Positions 44,838-53,120 of a stretch of DNA of 64,000 nt are shown one piece after another (positions within the stretch are counted from its first letter, which is position 1; each line of letters opens with the position of its first letter). Under the pieces are notes generated by a model that was given only the letters and a program-made list of their open reading frames with translations, searched no databases and had not been told where the DNA came from. The stretch is from assembly GCF_000771405.1 (NCBI RefSeq), contig NZ_JDUI01000003.1, forward strand, positions 124,001 through 188,000, read 5' to 3'. Made by a program: the position numbers and the translations under genes. Source of the DNA: Bifidobacterium pullorum DSM 20433 (GTDB taxonomy: Bacteria; Actinomycetota; Actinomycetes; Actinomycetales; Bifidobacteriaceae).

Positions 44838-45087
44838 TTGCCATTATGCTCAGCTTGGGCGTGACCGCAACCCGCAATCGTCGAATGTGCGCATTTTTGC
44901 CAAAGTGTGCGGCAAACGAACACAATCATCTCGACCATGGCGGTTCGCGTCATCATCGAACGGGTTTACTGTTCGTTCCTGTGCGCTTCCCCGACCCCGG
45001 CGGCGTGTCGCCGCACGGCGCCCCGACCCAACGTCACGCATGGGGATCCCCACGCATCCGGACACCATCCCGGCCACGGCGGGGACA

Positions 45088-45173
45088 TCCCACCATGCAG
45101 ACGCGCGCGAACCAGCTGGTCGAGGACGAGGAATGGGACGTCCTGCGTCCCACCATGCGGACGCGTGCGAACG
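45088..45173. repeat. Direct repeat of about 25 bp, 60 bases apart
   Basis: TCCCACCATGCAGACGCG at 45088 and TCCCACCATGCGGACGCG at 45148, each followed by YGCGAAC, are offset by exactly 60 bases in the leader of ppk1. The rest of the 44838-45289 gap contains no convincing gene. Confidence 0.7.
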
Positions 45174-45289
45174 CCATTCACGGCGGAAACGCCCGATTAT
45201 GCCCGCCATGCGACATGTTATGTAAACAGAGGTTAAATTCTTGCGATTTCGCGTGCGCCGCAATCGTTGTCATTCTAAAGTAGAGAGCT

Positions 45290-47527
45290 ATGGCACAGAT
45301 ATTCGACGCATCATCGAAGGCGATCCTGCGCAGCCAAATCGCTGAGCACATCGCCGAAACCGATAAGGACGACAAACGCGAGGCTCGCGACGGCGAGGCC
45401 CCGCTGCCCGATGACCGCTTCTTTGAGCGCGAGCTGAGCTGGCTCAAGTTCAACTGGCGTGTAATGGAGCTCGCCCAGGATGAGAGCCTGCCGCTGATCG
45501 AACGCGCCAGCTTCGCCGCGATCTTCGCCTCCAACCTGGACGAGTTCTTCATGGTCCGCGTGGCCGGCCTGAAGCGCCGCATCGACACCGGCATCGCCGT
45601 GACCTCCTCGAGCGGCATGAGCCCGCGCCAGCTGATCCGCTCCCTGAGCGAGCAGGCGCACGTCATGCAGGACGAGCACGCCCACTACGTGGTGGATACG
45701 CTGCTGCCGGCCCTGGCCGACGAGCGCATCGTGCTGCTCAACTGGGACCAGCTGACCACCGCCGAGCAGGAGCGTCTCTCCCGCTACTACCGCCAGCAGG
45801 TGTTCCCGGTCCTGACGCCGTTGGGTGTGGACCCGGCCCACCCGTTCCCGTACGTCTCCGGCAAGTCGCTGAACCTGGCCGTCATCGTGGAGAACCCCAC
45901 GTCCGGCAAGTCGCACTTCGCCCGTGTGAAGATCCCGGACAACCTCAATCGCCTGGTGCCGGTCGACGACCGCACCGACGAGGAGGGCGCCGAGGAGCGC
46001 TACGGATTCATCACGATGGAGAACCTGATCATCGCGCACCTGGAATCGCTGTTCCCGGGCATGATCATCAAGGAGGCCCGCTCCTTCCGCGTGACCCGTA
46101 ACGAGGACATCGACGTGGAGGAGGACGACGCCGAGAACCTGCTCAACGCGATGGAGAAGGAACTGCTGCGCCGCCGCTTCGGACCGCCGATCCGTCTGGA
46201 GATCTCCGACGCGACCAGCCCGTTCCTCTCGCAGCTGCTCGCCGACCAGCTCGGCGTGACCAGCGACGAGGTCTACCGTCTGCCCGCCCCGCTGGATATG
46301 ACCGTGCTGTTCGAGCTCGGCGGCATCGACCGTCCGGACCTGAAGTACCGTCCGTTCGTGCCGACCACGAACCGCCAGATCGCCGAGGTCGAGTCCAGCC
46401 GTGCGCAGGACATCTTCGCGGCGATCCGTCAGCACGACATCCTGCTGCACCACCCCTACGACTCGTTCTCGACCTCCGTGCAGGCGTTCCTGGCGCAGGC
46501 CGCGGCCGATCCGAAGGTGCTGGCCATCAAGCAGACGCTGTACCGTACCTCCAGCAAGTCCCCGATCATCGACGCGCTGATCGACGCCGCCCACGCCGGC
46601 AAGCAGGTGCTGGCGCTGGTCGAGATTAAGGCCCGCTTCGATGAGGACGCGAACATCGCTTGGGCGCGCAAGCTCGAACGGGCCGGCGTGCACGTGGTCT
46701 ACGGCATCGTGGGCCTGAAGACCCACTGCAAGATCTCGCTGGTGGTGCGCCAGGAGGCCGATGGACTCAAGCGCTACTGCCATGTGGGCACCGGCAACTA
46801 CAACCCGAAGACCGCCCGCCAGTACACCGATCTGGGTCTGCTGACCTGCGACCCGGTGGTCGGCCAGGATCTGACCCGCTTGTTCAACCAGCTGTCGGGG
46901 TACGCCCCCAAGTCGAGCTTCCACCGTCTGCTCGTGGCGCCGCGCACCATCCGCACCGGACTGATCCAGCGCATCCGCCGCGAGGAGGACGCCGCACGCG
47001 CCGGCAAGGAGGCCTGGATCAAGATCAAGGTCAACGCGATCGTGGACGAGAAGACCATCGACGCGCTGTACCGCGCCAGCCAGGCCGGCGTCAAGATCGA
47101 CATCGTGGAACGCGGCATCTGCGCGATCAAGCCGGGCGTGCCCGGACTGAGCGAGAACATCCGCGTCCGTTCGATCCTCGGCCGATTCCTGGAACACAGC
47201 CGCATCTACGCCTTCTGCAACTCCGACGGCCCGCAGATCGGCGAGGGTCCTGTCTCCGGCCCGGAGGTGTGGATCGGCTCGGCCGACCTGATGCACCGCA
47301 ACCTGGACCGCCGTGTCGAGGCGCTGGTGCGCATCACCGACCCGGACCAGATCAACGAGCTGATCAACTACGTGGACCTGCAGATGGCCGACAGCACCGC
47401 CTCGTGGCACATGCAGCCCGACGGCACGTATATCCGCCACTCCCGCGACGAGGAGGGACGCCCGCTGGTCGACAGCCAGGACTATCTGATCAAGCGGCAT
47501 CAGCGCCGTCCGCGCGGCAATAGCTGA
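45290..47527 (+). CDS. ppk1: Polyphosphate kinase 1
   Basis: Makes polyphosphate from ATP. The 745-residue protein shows the PPK N domain ([20 protein letters not shown]), the head domain ([17 protein letters not shown]) and the two phospholipase-D-like catalytic domains. The autophosphorylated His lies in [13 protein letters not shown], followed by [19 protein letters not shown]. The ribosome site is weak (AGAGAG). GTTATGTAAACAGAGGTTAAATT at 45217-45239 contains two GTTA-type steps that might be a Pho-type box, but this is tentative. The downstream Nudix gene is its usual actinobacterial neighbour. Confidence 0.95.
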   Translation: MAQIFDASSKAILRSQIAEHIAETDKDDKREARDGEAPLPDDRFFERELSWLKFNWRVMELAQDESLPLIERASFAAIFASNLDEFFMVRVAGLKRRIDTGIAVTSSSGMSPRQLIRSLSEQAHVMQDEHAHYVVDTLLPALADERIVLLNWDQLTTAEQERLSRYYRQQVFPVLTPLGVDPAHPFPYVSGKSLNLAVIVENPTSGKSHFARVKIPDNLNRLVPVDDRTDEEGAEERYGFITMENLIIAHLESLFPGMIIKEARSFRVTRNEDIDVEEDDAENLLNAMEKELLRRRFGPPIRLEISDATSPFLSQLLADQLGVTSDEVYRLPAPLDMTVLFELGGIDRPDLKYRPFVPTTNRQIAEVESSRAQDIFAAIRQHDILLHHPYDSFSTSVQAFLAQAAADPKVLAIKQTLYRTSSKSPIIDALIDAAHAGKQVLALVEIKARFDEDANIAWARKLERAGVHVVYGIVGLKTHCKISLVVRQEADGLKRYCHVGTGNYNPKTARQYTDLGLLTCDPVVGQDLTRLFNQLSGYAPKSSFHRLLVAPRTIRTGLIQRIRREEDAARAGKEAWIKIKVNAIVDEKTIDALYRASQAGVKIDIVERGICAIKPGVPGLSENIRVRSILGRFLEHSRIYAFCNSDGPQIGEGPVSGPEVWIGSADLMHRNLDRRVEALVRITDPDQINELINYVDLQMADSTASWHMQPDGTYIRHSRDEEGRPLVDSQDYLIKRHQRRPRGNS

Positions 47528-47623
47528 CATCCGACCCGCAACTCGCACGATGGCCGGCCCCACGGGGTCGGCCATCGTCGTTTCTCGAGAAAACTACGTA
47601 GCCACAACCGGGAGTGACCTACA

Positions 47624-48694
47624 ATGAGTGGAATGGGCAACAAAGTCAGACGAGTCGTGGAGGCGGCGGGCGGCATCCTGTACCGCTGGCGTCCGGAGGC
47701 GGACGTCGCCTCATGCACCGACGACCTCGATAATCTGCAGGTCTGCATCGTGCACCGGCCCAAGTACGACGACTGGAGCTGGCCCAAGGGCAAGCTCGAC
47801 CCCAACGAATCGCATCGCCACGCCGCCGTGCGCGAACTCGGCGAAGAGACCGGCATCACCGTGGAACTCGGCCCCTACCTTGGCGAGGTGGAGTACCCGC
47901 TGTCCGAGGAAGGCAAGAAGACGCGCCGTTCCAAGGACCGCACCGTGGATAGCAAACACGTGATGTTCTGGATGGCACGCCCGATCGACGCGGTCGCCGC
48001 CGAACACCTCATCGACGCCTTCGGCCCCGTGCACCGCGCCGACGTCGGCGAGATCGACGGCATCGTCTGGGTATCCGTCCGCGAGGCCCGACGCAAGCTC
48101 ACCCATTCCACCGGCAAGGACCTGCTGGCGATCTTCGCCGACCGCGTACGCGAGGGCGCGGCACGGTCGCAGGCCGTCATCATCGTGCGCCACGGCAAGG
48201 CGGAGGCCCGCAAGGTGTGGAAGGGCACCGACGCGAACCGCCCGATCACGCCGCGCGGCGCCGCCTACGCCTTTGCACTCAACCGCGAGCTGGCCTGCTA
48301 CAACCCGACACGGCTGGCCACCTCGCCGTGGATGCGATGCCAGGAGACCCTGCAGGTGCTCTCCTGGCAGACCGACCGTCCGATGATCCACATCGACGAG
48401 CTGACCGAGGACGCCTTCGCCGAGGACCCCGGTGCCGCATGGCGATGCTTCCGGCGGGAGATCGACGGTGCCCTCGCCGACCGGCAGAACACGGCCATCT
48501 GCATGCACCGGCCGGTCATCGGCGGCATGTTCGAACACCTGCGCGCGATGTGCACCACGAAGATCCTCGGCAAACGGCTCATCGCCAAATCGCCGTACAT
48601 GCCCACCGGCAACGCGATCGTGCTGCACGTCGTCAGCTCCCCCGCCGGCCCACACATCATCGACATCCAGAAGGTGGCACCCATTGTCTACTAG
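47624..48694 (+). CDS. mutT1: MutT1-type Nudix hydrolase fused to a histidine phosphatase
   Basis: A 356-residue two-domain protein. The N-terminal Nudix domain has the full box [20 protein letters not shown] followed by TGI (about residues 50-72). The C-terminal SixA-like histidine phosphatase begins [14 protein letters not shown] (RHG, about 190) and has the second His in CMHRPVIGG. This matches mycobacterial MutT1, which acts on 8-oxo-dGTP and diadenosine polyphosphates and also lies by ppk. GGGAG precedes the ATG. It overlaps the next gene, so both are co-translated. Confidence 0.88.
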   Translation: MSGMGNKVRRVVEAAGGILYRWRPEADVASCTDDLDNLQVCIVHRPKYDDWSWPKGKLDPNESHRHAAVRELGEETGITVELGPYLGEVEYPLSEEGKKTRRSKDRTVDSKHVMFWMARPIDAVAAEHLIDAFGPVHRADVGEIDGIVWVSVREARRKLTHSTGKDLLAIFADRVREGAARSQAVIIVRHGKAEARKVWKGTDANRPITPRGAAYAFALNRELACYNPTRLATSPWMRCQETLQVLSWQTDRPMIHIDELTEDAFAEDPGAAWRCFRREIDGALADRQNTAICMHRPVIGGMFEHLRAMCTTKILGKRLIAKSPYMPTGNAIVLHVVSSPAGPHIIDIQKVAPIVY

Positions 48695-49418
48695 CGCATT
48701 GCACTACGGTTCCGGCTCGATCCTGCCCAGCCGCTCCGGATTCGCCGCATCCACGGGCGGGGCGAGGCCGTCGCGCCCGGGACAACTCAGTTCGGCGATC
48801 CTGGACGGGCTGGCGGGAGGCTCCGACCCGGAGACGATCCGCGAGCTCAGCCACACCTCGGCGGCCGCGCTGCTCGACCGGGTGCACCATACCGAGGACC
48901 CGGCCGTGGTCGAACGCGTGCTGACCCTGGTCGACCATGAGGGCGTGGATATCATCGCGGAACTGTGGAGCCACGCCGAACCCGATTCACTGCCGGGCGT
49001 GCTGTGGCGGCTGTATCTGCTGCGCACCTGGATGCGCGACCACAAAGCGGCGATTGCGCGGCTGTGGCGGCTCGGCGAGTCGACCGTGACCTCGGCCTCG
49101 GCGATTGCGGGGGTGAACCAGGCGCCGACCGAGGAGGATATCGAGACCACCGCCGATTCGATTCTGGCGGGTGCGTTCACGGGTGATTTCGCCGTGGCGC
49201 TGGACCGCGCCGCCGCGTTCACCGACGTGGTGGCCAACGGCCTACGTCTCCAGGCGCGGCACATGGTGGCGGAATACGGCCCCGACGCCGCCTCGGACGA
49301 GGAGAAGACGACGCGCACCACGGCCGCGCGACTCCTGCACACCGCAGGCAACCTGTTGAGCACCGCCAAAGTGTTCCGCCACGGGGCCACGCTCTGGCGG
49401 CACGGCAAGCTCGAGTAG
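48684..49418 (+). CDS. Unknown protein coupled to mutT1
   Basis: A 244-residue protein with no recognised family. It is predicted soluble and largely helical ([27 protein letters not shown]; [27 protein letters not shown]) without catalytic motifs or membrane segments. The start is TTG 48684, which has AAGGTGG six bases upstream and overlaps the end of mutT1 by 11 bases. An in-frame ATG upstream at 48432 lies inside mutT1 and is rejected. Co-expression with ppk1-mutT1 suggests a link to nucleotide or polyphosphate metabolism, which is inference only. Confidence 0.72.
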   Translation: MSTSALHYGSGSILPSRSGFAASTGGARPSRPGQLSSAILDGLAGGSDPETIRELSHTSAAALLDRVHHTEDPAVVERVLTLVDHEGVDIIAELWSHAEPDSLPGVLWRLYLLRTWMRDHKAAIARLWRLGESTVTSASAIAGVNQAPTEEDIETTADSILAGAFTGDFAVALDRAAAFTDVVANGLRLQARHMVAEYGPDAASDEEKTTRTTAARLLHTAGNLLSTAKVFRHGATLWRHGKLE

Positions 49419-49567
49419 CGGGCCCCTCATCCCCCATCTTTTGTCTTTTCCGACCTCAACCGACAACAACCATTCGGCTGTGAACGCTCGCACGTCCGTT
49501 AAGCCCTGAAAAACCAAAATCGGTCAGACTCGCGCACGGCGTGGCACGGAAGCCGAACCGGTACAAT

Positions 49568-49672
49568 GAAAAGTCGCGTCGGACCGTGCTTAAGCCCCGG
49601 GCTCCATTTGTTGCCGCCGCGAGCGGCGTTTGCGCCGACAGGCGCTTTCACGGTCCGGCGTTTCCTTTTCCG
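49568..49672 (+). ncRNA. Candidate small RNA
   Basis: A -10-like TACAAT at 49562-49567 is followed by a region closed by CGGACCGTG (49580-49588) and CACGGTCCG (49649-49657). Two inner hairpins, GCCGCCGCGAGCGGC and GCGCCGACAGGCGC, lie within it. TTTCCTTTTCC follows the stem directly. CTCCCGG/CCGGGAG (49674-49700) forms a further hairpin. No clear -35 is present and no open frame with a ribosome site crosses it. The remainder of the 420-base gap (to 49838) shows nothing recognisable. Confidence 0.4.
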
Positions 49673-49838
49673 TCTCCCGGTTCCCCGAATCATCCGGGAG
49701 GCCCAGTCACCGCCCCCCGCGTGCCAAGGTGCAACCTGCGCGAACTGGGTGGGCAAGGTGCTCTGGTGCACCGGCCCCGGGTATACCAACCGTGCGGCCT
49801 CGCGTCCGGAGCCGGCGGAACATCCAACGCAGCGATTC

Positions 49839-50876
49839 CTAACGCGTGGACGCGCGGCGAACCAGATCGAACGAGGTGACGTACTTGCGAGCCGGCACGG
49901 CCGACCCCTCGATGCGGGCGATCAGCATATCCACCGCATGCCGGGCGAAATCATCCACATGCGGATCGATCGACGTCAATCCAGGCATGCAGTACTCGGC
50001 ATCCGGCACGTTGTCGAAACCGACGACCTGCACATCCTGCGGCACCCGCACGCCGCGCCGCTGCAGCTCGTGGATCACGCCGATCGCCAACGCGTCGTTC
50101 AGGCACATGATCGCATCGGGCATCGGCACGTCCGCATCGTCCAGCAGATGCGCCACCGCATCACGGCCGCCGGACTGCACCCATGTGGCGTTGCGCACCA
50201 GCCGCCAATCGACCTGCAGACCGCGCTCCTCATGCGCCTGGCAATACCCACGCGTACGCTGCGTGCTGGTCGTCTCCGGCAGCGACTCATCCGCCACATC
50301 CGGACAAGCGTTCTCCGCGGTGCCGCCAATCAATGCGATGCGCCGGCATCCGGAATCCAGCAGCGCCCCCACCGCCGTGCGTACGGCTTCGACGTTCGGC
50401 ATCGTCGCCCAATCCGTCAACCCACGCGTATCGTAATCGCCCACGACCACCAACGGGTAGGGCTGCTTCAGCACGGAAGCGCTGATGTCGTCGGGCGAGC
50501 CGACGAAGAAGATCCAGCCGTCCGCGGCGAGTTTCTTCGTCTCCGGAATCACCTGCTCGAGACCGCCGGCACCGCTGTACGTGTCGGTGATGACGGCGTA
50601 GCCGCGGGCCCGCGCCGCGGTCACCACGCTGTTGGCAAGATACGGGATGAACGGCTGGCAGAAATCGCTGATCGCCAAGCCGATGAGTTGGGTGCCGCCG
50701 GTCTTCATGGCGCGGGCCGACACATTGACCCGATAGCCGAGACGCTCGATGGCCTCCTGAACGCGCGCGCGGGTCTCCGGTCGCATGCTGCCGGTGTTGT
50801 TCAGCACGTTCGACACCGTTTTGATGGAGACTCCCGTCTCACGTGCCACATCGGTGATGGTTACTCGCTTCGCCAC
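49839..50876 (-). CDS. LacI-family transcription regulator
   Basis: A 345-residue regulator with helix-turn-helix VTITDVARETGVSIKTVSN (residues 5-23), hinge VNVSARAMKTG and a sugar-binding domain (ALIGGTAEN, CLNDALAIGVIHEL, GFDNVPDAEY). The start is GTG 50876 after AGGGG. The 53-codon longer frame is leader. It lies downstream of the GH51 arabinofuranosidase gene on the same strand, separated by the hairpin at 51001-51039. Its recognition helix differs from the two arabinan regulators by conservative changes only (SIKTVSNVLN), so overlapping targets are plausible. Confidence 0.87.
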   Translation of the reverse strand: MAKRVTITDVARETGVSIKTVSNVLNNTGSMRPETRARVQEAIERLGYRVNVSARAMKTGGTQLIGLAISDFCQPFIPYLANSVVTAARARGYAVITDTYSGAGGLEQVIPETKKLAADGWIFFVGSPDDISASVLKQPYPLVVVGDYDTRGLTDWATMPNVEAVRTAVGALLDSGCRRIALIGGTAENACPDVADESLPETTSTQRTRGYCQAHEERGLQVDWRLVRNATWVQSGGRDAVAHLLDDADVPMPDAIMCLNDALAIGVIHELQRRGVRVPQDVQVVGFDNVPDAEYCMPGLTSIDPHVDDFARHAVDMLIARIEGSAVPARKYVTSFDLVRRASTR

Positions 50877-51000
50877 GGCACCCCTCTCGTCGCACCATCG
50901 GGCATGGTCCGCGCAGTCAGCCCGGAACGCCCGCCTGTTTTCCAGCATAACGTGTTTTCCCCACGGAACCCGTTCCATCGTGCGGGCTCCGGACAGCCGA

Positions 51001-51039
51001 GGCCGTGCGATCCGTCCTTGCCGAACGGATCGCACGGCC
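51001..51039 (-). terminator. Terminator hairpin after the GH51 gene
   Basis: GGCCGTGCGATCCGT (51001-51015) pairs perfectly with ACGGATCGCACGGCC (51025-51039), 8 bases past the GH51 stop. It separates this gene from the LacI regulator downstream. Confidence 0.8.
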
Positions 51040-51046
51040 CGTCATG

Positions 51047-52594
51047 TCACTTGATATGCAGCGCGTTCCAGCTCACCGGCGGCAGCGAGACGCGGACGGT
51101 GCCGGTCTCGGCGTCGTAGGCGGCCGACTCGTTGGCGTGCAGCGTCACGCGGTTCTGGTCGTCGAGCGTGTTCGCGGCGAACAGATCGTCGTCGTGCAGC
51201 GTCCGGGCGTCCACGGACGCGACCTCGGCGCCTTCCGGCAGCTTGATCTCGAACTCGGAGGCCTCATCCAGCGAACGGTTGACCGCGAAGACGGCGAGCG
51301 AACTGTCGGCGCAGCGCACCGCCACGGCGTTCACCCCGTCGACCTCGCCGAAGCGCGGCGTATCCACGGCGTCCGCGGCCAGCTTCGGCTCCAGCACGGT
51401 GCCGCCCTTGGCCAGGCGCGCGGTCAGGGAGAACGGGTAGAACGTGGTCTGACGCCAGGCCGGACCGCCCGGCTCAGTCATGATCGGGGCGATGACGTTG
51501 ACCAGCTGCGCGAGGCTTGCGGCGTGCACGCGATCGGCGTTCTTCAGCAGCGTGATCATCAGGTCGCCGAAAACCACCGCATCGGCGGCGGTGTAGATGT
51601 CCTCGAGCAGACGCGGGGCCACCGGCCAATTGCCGATGCCCTCGGGGGTCTTGCTCGGCTCCTCGCCCTGATACCAGACATTCCACTCGTCGAACGAGAT
51701 GTACACCTCATGCTTGCTCTTCAGGCGGGCCTTGGTGGCGTCGATGACGGCGGCGACGTCCTTGATGAAGCCGTCCATATCCACGCCGGAGGCCAGGAAG
51801 CTGGCCATGTCGCGCGTGCCGTCCTCCTTGAAGAACGGCTGGTAGTAGGCATGGCAGGACACGAAGTTCACGTTCTCGTAGGTCTTCTCGAGCACGGTCT
51901 GTTCCCACGCGCCGAAGGTCGGCATGCCGTGGGCGGAGGAGCCGCACACCACCAGTTCCACGCTCGGATCGATCTGGCGCATGCCGGCGGCCACGGATGC
52001 GGCGAGCGTGCCATAGTCCTCGGCGGACTTGTGGCCGAGCTGCCACGGGCCGTCCATCTCGTTGCCCAGGCACCACATGCGGATATCGAAGGGCTTGTCG
52101 GCACCGTTGGCGCGGCGAAGCTCCGACAGTTCGGTGCCGCCGGGGACGTTCGCATATTCGAGCAGGTCGAGGGCCTCCTCCAAGCCGCGCGTGCCGAGGT
52201 TCACGGCCTCCATCAGCTCGTTTCCGCCGGTGGCCTCAAGCCATTCGACCATCTCGTGCAGGCCGAACTCATTGGTCTCGGTGGAATGCCAGGCCAGGTC
52301 GAGGCGGCGGGGGCGGTCCTCCTTGGGGCCGACGCCATCCTCCCAACGGTAGCCGGACACGAAGTTGCCACCCGGGTAGCGGATGGCGGTGGCGCCGAGC
52401 TCCTTGACCAGGTCGATGACATCCTTACGGAAGCCGTGCTCGTCGGCGGTCGGGTGGTCGGGCTCGTAGATGCCGGTGTACACGCAACGGCCGAGGTGCT
52501 CGACGAACGAACCGAACAGACGGTCGTTGACCGGGGCCACTTCGAAATCGTCATCGACGACGAGCCGGGCGGCGAGATTGTCCTGCTGGGTCAT
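51047..52594 (-). CDS. GH51 alpha-L-arabinofuranosidase
   Basis: Removes terminal arabinofuranose from arabino-oligosaccharides in the cytoplasm. The 515-residue enzyme has the standard GH51 layout: RLFGSFVEHLGRCVYTGIYE near the N-terminus, the acid/base Glu in CLGNEMDGPW (about residue 177) and the nucleophile Glu in YISFDEWNVWY (about 297), followed by the C-terminal beta sandwich. No signal peptide is present. AAAGGA lies six bases before ATG 52594. Two operator copies lie upstream at 52634-52681. It should release arabinose from oligomers imported by the 14-17 kb system. Confidence 0.93.
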   Translation of the reverse strand: MTQQDNLAARLVVDDDFEVAPVNDRLFGSFVEHLGRCVYTGIYEPDHPTADEHGFRKDVIDLVKELGATAIRYPGGNFVSGYRWEDGVGPKEDRPRRLDLAWHSTETNEFGLHEMVEWLEATGGNELMEAVNLGTRGLEEALDLLEYANVPGGTELSELRRANGADKPFDIRMWCLGNEMDGPWQLGHKSAEDYGTLAASVAAGMRQIDPSVELVVCGSSAHGMPTFGAWEQTVLEKTYENVNFVSCHAYYQPFFKEDGTRDMASFLASGVDMDGFIKDVAAVIDATKARLKSKHEVYISFDEWNVWYQGEEPSKTPEGIGNWPVAPRLLEDIYTAADAVVFGDLMITLLKNADRVHAASLAQLVNVIAPIMTEPGGPAWRQTTFYPFSLTARLAKGGTVLEPKLAADAVDTPRFGEVDGVNAVAVRCADSSLAVFAVNRSLDEASEFEIKLPEGAEVASVDARTLHDDDLFAANTLDDQNRVTLHANESAAYDAETGTVRVSLPPVSWNALHIK

Positions 52595-52633
52595 AGAGGT
52601 CCTTTCCTGTGGGAGTGTCAACGGAAGAGCGAT

Positions 52634-52681
52634 ATACAGCGTTGGAAATCTTCCAGACCCCAGCTTAGTACAACCTTGTAC
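52634..52681 (-). promoter_or_regulatory. Operator pair upstream of the GH51 gene
   Basis: ATACAGCGTTGGAA (52634-52647) and GTACAACCTTGTAC (52668-52681) lie 40-90 bases before the GH51 start and match the arabinan operator motif. The second is nearly a perfect palindrome. Confidence 0.6.
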
Positions 52682-52743
52682 TTTTGGACGGAGGGCGTGT
52701 CGCGGAGCAGACCGGTCCCCTTTGCCGCAGCATCACCATGCCA

Positions 52744-52885
52744 CTGCATCGAAAGAGCCTTTGAAGCTCCGTAAAAGAGCCCAAAAGCCGCACAAGCACC
52801 GCACTTCTGCATCAAAAGGGCCCCAGGAAGCCCGCCACAAGACCATCCGTCGCACAAGCACCGTAATCATGCGACAGAAGTGCCA
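52744..52885. repeat. Three diverged 62/63-bp repeat units, related to the 18.8-kb array
   Basis: CTGC-anchored units lie at 52744, 52807 and 52869. CGCACAAGCACC recurs at 52789 and 52851. Aligned with the array at 18813-19060 the same order and spacing of CGCAYAAGCACC, CTGC..CARAAGG and GACCA segments is seen. Like that array it lies upstream of an arabinosidase promoter on the minus strand. Confidence 0.75.
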
Positions 52886-52949
52886 TCGCCCACCCACGAC
52901 CAACCTGGCACCGCACACCATACCGCCCATCCGCACACCATGCCGCAGC

Positions 52950-53036
52950 ACCCGCAGAAGCAGCACCCCCAGAAGCAGCCCACCTACAGAAGCACCCCAC
53001 CCGCAGAAGCCGCCCACCCGCACGTCCATACGCAGA
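52950..53036. repeat. Short CAGAAGC-type repeats
   Basis: CCGCAGAAGCAGC, CCCAGAAGCAGCCCAC, CTACAGAAGCACCCCAC and CCGCAGAAGCCGCCCAC follow each other with 16-27-base steps, and a fifth copy (ACGCAGAAGCC) ends at 53040. Low-complexity, non-coding. Confidence 0.65.
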
Positions 53037-53066
53037 AGCCGCGAACCGTGGAAACGGTTCGCGGCT
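53037..53066 (-). terminator. Terminator hairpin after kup
   Basis: AGCCGCGAACCGT (53037-53049) and ACGGTTCGCGGCT (53054-53066) form a 13-bp stem with a 4-base loop, 54 bases past the kup stop. Confidence 0.65.
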
Positions 53067-53120
53067 CCATGACGCACCGCCGTGCACCCGGCGGACGGGC
53101 CTGCCGACCCGGCACGCCGA

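Noticed and set aside
44645..44956. 103-codon minus-strand frame between ppk1 and tadZ
   Set aside because: It crosses an intrinsic terminator, lacks a ribosome site and coincides with a better-supported candidate RNA.
49568..49800. RNase P RNA, because CCGGGCTCCA appears
   Set aside because: The rest of the conserved core, such as GAGGAAAGTCC and ACAGAA, is missing and the length is too short.
49700..49838. Cobalamin-type riboswitch or tmRNA in the gap before the LacI 3' end
   Set aside because: None of the conserved boxes are present on either strand, and the flanking genes point the wrong way for a leader.
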